Program-made: the position numbers and the translations under genes | The notes under the pieces: generated by a model | What the model was told of the DNA's origin: nothing | The model's database searches: none | The model's input: the letters and a program-made list of their open reading frames with translations, nothing else | From: Boletus sp. NGJ | Taxonomy: Eukaryota; Basidiomycota; Agaricomycetes; Boletales; Boletaceae | Assembly (NCBI GenBank): GCA_019096195.1 | Contig: JAGTXK010000180.1 | Location: 1-33,190 of the forward strand | Direction: 5' to 3' | Length of the DNA stretch: 33,190 nt | Shown: positions 12,129 through 20,654 of the stretch, piece after piece | Layout: each line of letters starts with the position of its first letter | How positions within the stretch are numbered: the first letter of the stretch is position 1

Positions 12129-12376
12129 GTCTAATATCTTACTCTCCACACATTTGTGTCATAGTATGCTGCCTATCATTTCTGTGTGACCATGCAAAAT
12201 CAAAGTAGCAATAATTAATGCAACTTTCATACCAGCACTTGCTAGGCCAAGCTAGGTCTAGCACGGAGTGTGGTCAACTCTCACAAGGCTCTACCAGATC
12301 CAAGATGGCCTTGCAAACCCTAGCTAGGATTGCCAGGTTCTCCCGAAGTCTGCTAGGTGGAGCTAGGTTTGGGCGC
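12129..12376. repeat. Right subterminal CTAG-rich repeats of Plavaka
   Basis: Motifs include cttgctaggccaagctaggtc near 12240, ccctagctagg near 12318, and tgctaggtggagctaggt near 12352, in inverted sense to those at the left end. The outermost ctaggtttgggc mirrors gcccaaatctag at 3957. Confidence 0.65.
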
Positions 12377-12677
12377 ATTTGCTGATGGTTTACCTGGTCG
12401 CAACGAGGTCACAAAGCTGCGAATACATGCAAAAGACATGAGGCAGTGTGTGAACAGACCACATGGAGAAGGAAACATGTGTATGGAGTATATTTGCATA
12501 CCATGAGTAAACCGAAACACATTGTTCTTTTGTTCTTCAAAGCAGACAATTGTGTACCAGTAGTGAGGATGTCTTCAATGAACACCAGTGGGTAGCAGGC
12601 CCAAGGTGTGATTGAACAATGCTAACCATTTAGTAAGACCAAACAACAGTACTTGACACCAGTCGCTCTGACGAAGT
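12377..12677. other. Spacer between Plavaka right end and right WD40 copy
   Basis: About 300 bp with no gene that I can support and no clear match to the left flank of the element (3847-3954). Confidence 0.4.
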
Positions 12678-14130
12678 ATACGCAGTTGCATTCCACCCTG
12701 ATGGAGAGCATCTTTTAGGCGGGAGTGAAAATGGCATTTGACGATGGCGACTTTCAAATGGTCAAGAGGTCACAAAACAAACGGGAATGAGAGTGAATGC
12801 CATTTCTGTGTCGAGGGATGACAAGTGGATAGTGTGTGCGACTATGGGGGGAGTAGACATGTGGGACTGAGAGATGCGTGTAAAGGTCACTGACGTGGAG
12901 AGCAGAAACCCGGTGTTGGCAGTGGACATTTCCCCAGATTTGACCTGGTTTGCCACTGCCAGGACTACCCACAATGAAGCAAGCATTCGGAGCATTGAAA
13001 CTGGAGAGCGACTTGTTGGCCCACTTGAGCATGACAATGCTGTCACTGGACTCAAGTTCTCCCCCAATGGCGAGCACATCGCCACTGCATGCTACAGTCG
13101 CTCAATTCGTGTTTTCAACAGTCACAATGGTGATGAGCTCATCACTGGCATCGACACCACCATATCTGAACTTGCTCCAGTCACTCCACTTATGTGGTCA
13201 AGCAATGGTCAACAAATCTTTGCCATATCCAAGGACGACAAATAGCATAGTCTGAGGTGCCGTCAAGCACCCCACTCCTCAATCATTTGACTATGACGAG
13301 GTTGGTGATTACTTTATTCTCCTCTTGCTTCTGTGTTGACGCTACTGGAGTCTATGTCCACTGCATCCTCTGCCAATCTCTGGGAGGATGAGATACCGCC
13401 GGTTGGTTCATCTAATGTGATAGCACAGTCATCAGTGTATCCGCCAGTGGCCTCCCCTGAAGAGGCATGTTGATAGGAAAATCTCGAGTCGTCCAAGACC
13501 ATGGTGATCAAGAGGTGGCTCAAGACGAGGTTCAGGAAGAGTAACAAGGACCTAGTGTCACACGAGCCTGCCGACCATCGATCTCCTTCCCAGTCACCAG
13601 CAAGAGTGGATGACAGGCAAGAGGGACCTTCAATGATGGCTGTGAGTGCATTGCCTTCAAGGACAATTGAATGCACTGTGTCGAATATGTCTTAGCTGGC
13701 GAGGAACAAAATCATTAAATGAAGAACAGTTCATTGTTCCTTGGATTTGTAGTATGCAGAGATTCATCACACATTACAGACTAAATTGCACAGCAAGACC
13801 ACTACTTCCAAACATCCGAACGAAAACACTTCTCATAGTGGGCAAGGTGCTGTGAATGCAAGTGAAGTGGACCAGGTGCATCTCTTTCTGGTGATGATGG
13901 ACCTTGTCACATCAGTTCAGCTCCCAGCAGACACAACAAGCCACTAATCCATCCCAACCCTCGCCTGCGGGAAACCATGTAACAGTGCACTTTACTTTCC
14001 TCTCACCTACATTGTTAGACTTACAATAGATCAGCATCAGGAAGAATCAGGCTACAGGACCCTCTTGATCAGATATCCCATGTGGTTGTTGTGTTGTCAC
14101 TGAGGTACACATGACAGGACACATTGATCA
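12678..14130 (+). pseudogene. WD40-repeat protein gene, right copy (deleted, decayed)
   Basis: The copy begins gtatacgcagttgcattccaccctga, matching base 11 onward of the left copy. WD40 segments are visible (LAVDISPDLTWFATAR, LKFSPNGEHIATACYSRS, WSSNGQQIFAISKDDK) but in-frame stops break the 5' part, such as tga at 12738 and tgggactgag near 12864. At about 13240 the blade stops at KDDK and jumps to tagcatagtctgagg, which corresponds to about 1167 in the left copy, so about 600 bp with the last blades and first tail exon are deleted. Tail-exon remnants (KRWLKTRFRKSNKDLVSHE) follow to about 14130. Many left-copy CG dinucleotides are CA or TG here. Confidence 0.75.
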
Positions 14131-14950
14131 AAGTGTTTGCATGCATGACATGTAGTAGATATCACATTATTTTTGCGAGCACTGTTATATGTGGTGAGGT
14201 GCGTCTTCCGCCTATACACAGATTGAAACTATGATAACCAGCCCTCTCGTCGACTAGTGACAACTTTGAATTGGATTGAAAGAAAACTGTTTACACCCAT
14301 GGTCCTAGGCTCCGTTCCTACTGCAGCAGTGAAGGTACACCAACTGTGCCTGTAAGCTTGCCCAAGTGGGGCATTGACTGGTTCAAGCTGGAGATGGAAC
14401 ATTGTGTCCTGATCAACTTATAACTCTTCAGTAGTTCCATTGGTCTGTACAACAAACGCTAGTGTGGTAAAATAATATCCCAACCCTTGCATGCAAAGCC
14501 AACCTATCTGAGACAAGGGGCGGCTCCTTGAAGACCCCTCATGCATTATGTTTGTGTTTGTGTTTGTGCGCTCATATTTGACGATTGGGACGGTGAGGGG
14601 ATGGACGTTGTAGTGGTGGGGACAAAGACACATCGCTGTCATCATCATCATCATCGTTGTGGGGGTGAGGAGACTGGAATAGCAAGAGAAAGGGATGGTC
14701 ATAGCAGTGAGTTGAGGACAACATGTCGTCATCGTGGGGGCAAGGTTTGGAATGTGGGGTGGTGAGTGCACAATGATGCATTGTCATCGTCTTGAAACAG
14801 GGGGGTGGTGACAATCATCATCGTCAGGTGGATTGTAGGCACATGTGCATTGTGCAGTGCTTCTGCACGATGAGGTCAACAATGAAAGCCTAAATGTTCT
14901 GTTAGAGTGACTGCCACTGTTTTCATTAATCAGATCTACAAGTACCATTG
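12678..14950 (+). repeat. Right arm of the direct WD40-locus duplication
   Basis: This arm matches 11-3846 in the same orientation, ending at agatctacaagtaccatt. From about 14530 to 14950 it corresponds to 3547-3846; the intervening 1.04 kb of the left arm is absent. CpG loss is obvious in the final 150 bases, where left tgcgttgtgcggtcg appears here as tgcattgtgcagtg. Confidence 0.85.
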
Positions 14951-16440
14951 GAACATTCCTATCTAACTTGGGGTTCAACTGTGACCATTCAGCTCAGCAA
15001 GAGGTCATCAGGTCCGTAGAGTAGTGGCATGTACTGATGTGTTGAATTCTGTGTTTTCGACTAAGGGACAACTTGAAGTTTCAAGCTAAACTTCAAGAGA
15101 TTCATATGTTCACATTAGTGCGTGTGCCACCTCCAACTCGATGACCTACATTCACAACTTTTCTGTGCTTGTGACACTGGCATAGGCACTTGGGATACAA
15201 CGACCAAACCTGTTGGTAATTTGAGGTTCATAGGGATGGTGATAGAAAGCCAAACAAGGTGTAACTGCTGATAAAACAGGTGAAAAGTAAACCAATCATG
15301 AAATCAGTCAATCTCTTCTAATGGCATGTGAGATTCATCAGAATATCAAAAAGCGAAGCACTCACCAGCGTCAAGCTGAGTGTATGCCTGATGCATCTCA
15401 TAAACGATGATCTTAAGGTGAGCCACTTCCTCCGCCTCTAGTACATCACAATCCCAATGCTCACCCAATTGCGGAGTCCTGCGAATCTATTGATTCCATC
15501 AATTTCCATTGGTCGAATAACAGGTGTTCTGGGGAGATGTACCAGTCTTTATTCTGGAGATCAAGCCTACAGGGCCTCAGTAGGTTTGAACTTGTGTCTG
15601 CTCAATCAAGTTTGGGGGAAATTTGCCCACTTTCCAAGCTTCATGCAGTCAGCGCAATTGACACCAAATTGTGCTTCTATACTGCTGAAGCTTGGCGCGC
15701 CATCACCCACACATACGATCAGCTCTCCACTGACACTGCTCCACTGTCAATGGGTCTGCGGTCCAATGGTGAATGGACCATCTGGAGGGAAAAGAACATT
15801 AAGAGGCTTGTTGTATGGGGCGTAATACTAGTCATTATCCCTGGGATTGAACAGGTGAGAATGGATTGGGGCTAAACAGTACTTATCGATCCATTCTGAT
15901 GAACTGCTTGAACAACATGAACAGGATTCAGATGAGGAGTCTCACCTGTAGGTCTGGTGAGTTGTAGTTCAGTGCCAACCCATGCTCCCAGCCCCTTACT
16001 AAGCTTCATCCACAACTCAGGGCACTTCAAAAGAACCTTCAGCAACACATGCCATAACCCACACTAAGTCACATTCATTATACTCCACCTACTATTTAAG
16101 TCTATGAGGGATTGGCAGAGCCGGATGGGTATCAGACGGATCAGAAGACAAGCTAGATGTAAAAGAGAGAGGATGAAGACTGTCACATGACCTGAGCAGC
16201 TCGAGTGGCCCAAACCTCAAGCACCCCACTCTCTTCAAACTCCCTCCTAACCATTTCTCTGATGAACCACAACCCATCACTCCCAACTGTACGACAGACT
16301 CCACAGGCCAATGTACATGTCACACCCTGAAAGTCACCTTACCACACCACCTTACTCAGCACAAAATAAACTGTCACTGCGACTTGGAAGATCTGCATGT
16401 CTAAAACAGCCAGCAGGAATGGCAGACTAGTGGGGGAAAT
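14951..16440. other. Anonymous region with weak coding-like stretches
   Basis: No gene can be assigned. Two short stretches look coding-like. On the minus strand at about 15445-15365 there is a helical-looking segment (EAEEVAHLKIIVYEMHQAYT). On the plus strand at about 15537-15875 there is an open frame containing AEAWRAITHTYDQLSTD and WTIWREKNIKRLVVWGVILV. They may be remnants of older elements. The rest (15880-16440) shows nothing that I recognise. Confidence 0.3.
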
Positions 16441-16605
16441 CTACATCAGTAAATATAGGATTTCATCATAGTGCTCATAGTGCCATAGTAGTTTCATAGT
16501 AGTCATAGTAGTTTCATAGATAACTCATAGTGTTCATAGTATCATAGTATCATAGCATTTCATAGCATTCATAGTACATTCATAGTAGTCATAGTCATAG
16601 TAGTA
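16440..16605. repeat. CATAG-rich low-complexity tract
   Basis: The motif catag recurs about twenty times with short spacers (catagtag, tcatagtagt, catagcat), an imperfect simple-sequence array. It ends just before the TCCTAA hexamers at the left edge of the KDZ element. Confidence 0.8.
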
Positions 16606-16613
16606 ATTTTAAG

Positions 16614-16641
16614 CTAATCCTAATCCTAATCCTAATCCTAA
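16614..16641 (+). repeat. TCCTAA hexamer array, left edge of the KDZ element
   Basis: Four and a half copies of the hexamer TAATCC. The complement (TTAGGA) differs by one base from the common fungal telomere unit TTAGGG. The inverse array is at 33172-33190. Confidence 0.85.
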
Positions 16642-16974
16642 ATCAAAAGCATACAAAATGTGTAGTCAAATGTGTAGTTAAATGTTGTACAAAAAGTATA
16701 GGAAAGAGTGTAGTACAGTGTAGCAAACAGAGTGAAGTAAAAAAAAGCAAACAAAAGTGTAGCAGAGTGTAGTACAGTGTAGCAAACAAAGTGTACCAAA
16801 AGTGTACCAAAAATGCGCACCAAAGTGTAGTAAAAGTGTAGTCACAATGTGTACCAAAAGTGTAGACCTACACTCAAAAAAAATATCCAAGTCCATTTTC
16901 CCACACTCAGTGTTAAAAAAGGGGACATTGTTTGCCAATGTTTGTGCCACCATTCACATGATGCAGTCAAATTT
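16642..16974. repeat. GTGTAG-rich low-complexity tract inside the left edge
   Basis: The motif gtgtag recurs with aaa-rich spacers (agtgtagtacagtgtagcaaac is repeated near 16706 and 16767). No counterpart is visible at the right edge, so the two ends are asymmetric here. No gene. Confidence 0.7.
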
Positions 16975-18130
16975 GCCCATAGCATATGGTGAGCCTGCTT
17001 GCAAAACACCCAACATGTACGGATGATACTGTGATAGGCCCGAGATATATGAGATGCATAAGACACGGCCGGGCCTGCCTAACATGCATTTACATAGGAT
17101 ACGGAAGGCCCTGGAAAGGGTAACTAGATGAAGGATCAATAGATACGAAACAGCCCCCAGTGGGGTGAGTAAGATTGAGGTCAATGCATATGATGGGACT
17201 GAGTAGGGTGGGGGTGTCCAAGTACTGATATATATGACAGGACTGAGCAGTGTGAGCATGGCTGACCATGGTGTATACAACAAGACCGGGCAGGTTGGGG
17301 GTGACCGAGGGCCAATGTATATGACCACACCAAGCAGTATGAGGGTGACCAACCTCAATGTATACGGTGGGACTGAGTAGGGCGGAGGTGACCAACTACC
17401 AATGTATATGACCACACTGAGCGGTGTGAGTGTCACTGACCTCAATGGATACGATGAGACCGAGCAGGGTGAGGGTGACTGACCTTGATGGATACAACCA
17501 CACCGAGCAGGGTGAAAATGGCTGACATCGATGGATACGATCACACTGAGCAGCATGAGCATGACTGATCTCAATGTATACGACAGGGCCGAGCAGGGTG
17601 GAGATGACCAAATGCCGATGTATATGACCACACTGAGCAGTGTGAGTGTCACTGACCTCAATGTGCATGACGAGACCGAGCAGGGTAGAGGTTACCAAGT
17701 CCCGACGTATACAACCACACCGAGCAGGGTGATGGTGACTGATCTCAATGGATACAACTACACCGAGCAGTATGAGTGTCACAGACCTCAATGTATATGG
17801 TAGGACTGAGCAGGGCAGAGGTGACTAAGTGCTGATGTATATGACAGGACTGAGCAATACAGAGGTGACTGACCTCAATGCATACAGTGTGACCAAGAAG
17901 CATGGGTGTGACTTACCTTAATGCATTTGACCAGACCAAGCAGTGTGAGCGCAGCTTACCTCAATGGGTACAGCAGGACCGAGCAGGGTGGGGGTGACCA
18001 CTTGCCGATCTATGTGACGGGACTGAGCAGTGTAAGTGTGACTGACCTTGATACATATAATAGGATTGAGCGGAGTGAGTGTGACCTAGTGCAATGGATA
18101 CAGAAGAGACTGAGCAAGGTGCATGTGACA
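16975..18130 (+). repeat. Left long terminal inverted repeat with 43/44-bp tandem units
   Basis: The outer 200 bp are unique-looking (agcctgcttgcaaaacaccc, ggaaggccctggaaagggta). From about 17190 to 18130 there are about 21 diverged tandem units of 43 or 44 bp, with the unit beginning accgagcagggtgagggtga and ending near gatacaaccac. Period 43/44 is not a multiple of three, so open frames running through the array are repeat artefacts. The array is the reverse complement of 31565-32820. Confidence 0.85.
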
Positions 18131-18320
18131 CACCTTGAATATGGGGAGATGGTATGGCTAATGTATTGTTCTGTCCAAAATCTACTCTCCTTGGTGGCTG
18201 TGAATGAGTCTCCAAATCTGGACTAACACTTGAAACATGAGTTTCCATGGGAACCTACCACTCCATATATTATTTTCCCAATTCCTGCTTTCCCCAATCC
18301 TCTCGGATCTTCCTTTCACC

Positions 18321-19572
18321 ATGAGCCCCCCTGAAATTCCTGACAATTGGGCCATTTCCTATACTGATAAATTGGCTGCCTATATGGTGTCTAGATTTCA
18401 GAATTCCCTGCTGCCTACCAACAACAACAATTGGCCAAAAATTCCACCTCTGTGCATTCCCATGCAAACAGTTTGTGAGGCAAACAGGATGGTCAGCATC
18501 ATTTCAAAAGCATATCAAAACAAGGGTATGGCTCTCACATTTGATAATGCCCTGCTAATTCCTGCCCAGTGATGATCAGCAATGTCAACATCATTCGGCT
18601 TGGTGAACGAATCAAAAGGAGGGGACATTCAACAGTGCCATCAGATGCTGATGATCAGGAATATACTGTGCTCACCGAATCCACTGTTGTTACTGATCAT
18701 TCAGGCTATGTCTTACTTTGGTATTTACCTAATGCGATCAGCCACCCTAATCAAGTGAGTATGTCCCTGGGTTCCACAACCATCTCACTGATAGATCAAT
18801 CAAGTGATACATCTGGGAACAGCTACTGCTGCTCTCTGGGCCTCTTTCCTGCAGCTTGACTGGGAATACTCACTGGCACATCTCAGAGGCAAACTTCCAC
18901 CCTATGGCAAAGCTGTGAGGGACGATCAACCTATCCCCTGCTTGGTTTCAACAGGGCCAAAATGTCAGTGTTTATTTGGCTTTCCCTCTTTTTCATTAAC
19001 CCAACATTGGTCAACAGGGGGAAAATGGGCCACCTGAGGTCTCGGCACTGTTCAAGGCAACCAAAACTGACAGTGGAGCATGTGAATGGCTGCTGGCCAT
19101 GAAAGAGCATTCTGCTCTTTTGGCAGCATCGGTTGCCATCCTGCATCCAGAAATGTATGATTTGGGTTGGGAGGTATTGGTTCAGCTTGGCAACTGGGTG
19201 GCCACACAGGAGGACCTTGACATGAAGGATGTACTTCCTTTGTGGTCATCGGTTTATAATGTTGTGTCCGTCATGGTCAACCGAGTGAGTCCATTTCACA
19301 CTGATATCAACAGAAGGCCCCAGTGGTTGGATCTTCTTGTCTTGGTTGGCGACTACACCGGGTTAGATTTTATGGTCCCCATCATCAAGCATCGGCTTCG
19401 GTATGACCCAGGGACAGTGATCACATTCTCGGGGCAAATACTCAAGCATGGAGTTGGTCAAGTTGAAGGGGAGTGGGGGGTGCTCTCATACTACATGCGG
19501 GACAATGTCCATGAATACATGGATGTTTCCTGCTGTAATTACATGAAATATGAGATGTGGGGAGGACAGTAA
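18321..19572 (+). pseudogene. TET/JBP-family 2-oxoglutarate/Fe(II) dioxygenase (5' part damaged, catalytic exon open)
   Basis: Family role: oxidation of 5-methylcytosine or thymine in DNA. The start at 18321 (MSPPEIPDNWAISYTDK) opens exon 1; a 44-bp intron at 18526-18569 with branch-like gctaat joins it to ISNVNIIRLGERIKRRG. A second intron begins at 18755 (gtgagtatg), and a third spans 18964-19017 (gtcagtg...caacag). The exon before it carries the family motif NLSPAWFQQGQ but has an in-frame TGA at 18916 and probably a frameshift near 18857. The last exon (19018-19572, 185 codons) is fully open. It holds the iron-binding HxD (PFHTD), DLLVLVGDY, YDPGTVITFSG, the distal His (LKHGVGQVEG) and YYMRDNVHEYMDV, which contains a candidate 2OG-binding Arg. 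Trp follows EGE where I would expect Arg (tgg from cgg). The catalytic core could still fold; the full protein is probably not made. Confidence 0.75.
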
Positions 19573-19748
19573 AGAATAGGCAGGCCGTCAAAGTCGGAAG
19601 TAGATTTGTTGCCTCGGTCTGTGCTTGGTTAGTCATCTTTGTCGACGTCAGCCAAGATATCGCTGGGTAAAGCTTGAATTACAAATTACCACCATTAACT
19701 ATGGACAAGGAGTCTGGATCACAGGCCAAGCATGCATCACCGATGCTT

Positions 19749-20495
19749 TCAAAACAGTTTCCACAACCAAACCATATCTACCCAAGACTCTATCATTGTC
19801 ACCTCTGCCTTTGCAAGCTTGGCAATATTTTGCTGAAGCTCAGCCAAAATCCTGGTTGCCAGGGCATCCAGCCGAGCATTGTGAGCATTGTCCAATGGAG
19901 ACTCATCCATTGGCCAATAGTTCTTGTGATGAATTAGCTGACAACCATGATCCAAGCAATCCACATACCTGGAAGAAGATTTCTGCCCTTACAAAGAAAT
20001 CGGCAATGAAGAATTGAGATGCCTTGAGGTGGTAGTCCGGAATGTCAGCCACCCACCATGGATGCTCGAATCCAAAGGTGGGAGCACCCGTGCTTGGCTG
20101 CCAACCTGGCAAGAGCTCTGGGGTTTGCTTCATGCCATCGAGGTCAATTTCAGAGGTGGCACAGATGATGTCCTGTTAGAGATCCTCCAGACTGGTGCTG
20201 ACTTTGATGAATCAGGCACAGGATGGGGTTGGCGGAGGTATGGTGTGCATGGGTGCATATAGGCCTAAGTAAAAGGCCAAGATGTTCTGCAAATCAACAA
20301 TGTCAAAGGGCCGATCTGCAATGTGAAATGGGGAAAACATACCGATTCCATGATCATGTTATCATGCCAAGTTGCTGGCCACTGCTTGGCAGGAAGTCGT
20401 GCAAGATATGCCATGGCCACTTCAATCTGGCACTTCTGATACCACAGCATCATATGGAGAGTGGTGACAGGTGTGTCATCAGAAAATGTTTCCAT
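19749..20495 (-). pseudogene. Unknown KDZ-element passenger gene A (small, stops present)
   Basis: I place the start at 20495 (METFSDDTPVTTLHMMLWYQ). A 56-bp intron probably spans 20342-20287 (gtatgtttt...tttgcag), joining MIMES to NILAFYLGLYAPM. After this two stops occur in frame (TGA 20212-20214, TAA 20176-20178). The frame then continues with LLPGWQPSTGAPTFGFEH, WWVADIPDYHLKASQFF and, after a short intron near 19975 (gtatgtgg...tgtcag), DNAHNARLDALATRILAELQ, ending at 19749. It would give roughly 200 residues, with an amphipathic helical C-terminus. I recognise no family. It converges on the TET/JBP gene (19572) with about 175 bp between them, and lies just downstream of the transposase on the same strand. 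Confidence 0.5.
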
Positions 20496-20654
20496 GGCAG
20501 GATGATGAGGAATGGGGAATATGATGAAACGGAGGGTGTGGAGAGACTGTGGTTATATATTCAGCCCCCGCAGACCTCAGAATATCCTGGATTCATCAAC
20601 AATGCATGACCATTTCGGACAGGCTATGTATTTTTGTCATAATATAATGTCTAC

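Larger units (their letters stand above)
3955..12376 (+). mobile_element. Plavaka-type (CACTA/EnSpm-like) DNA transposon, degenerate
   Basis: The left end reads gtgcccaaatctagctag and the right end, reverse-complemented, reads gcgcccaaacctagctcc, so the ends are inverted copies. Both ends are packed with CTAG/TAGCTAG motifs. Inside are two divergent genes: a recognisable Plavaka transposase on the plus strand and a partner gene on the minus strand. Plavaka elements are known from Agaricomycetes. I could not settle a target-site duplication, so the ends are accurate to a few bases only. A solo LTR sits inside at 4962-5910. The element lies between two copies of a WD40 locus. Confidence 0.8.

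Noticed and set aside
16954-17791. Minus-strand open frames of 131-235 codons in the left inverted repeat
   Set aside because: Same cause as on the right: the array lacks stops in that orientation and the peptide repeats with the DNA.
16975-18130. Possible CRISPR-like array
   Set aside because: Units are contiguous and all diverged, with no constant repeat alternating with unique spacers, in a eukaryotic context.
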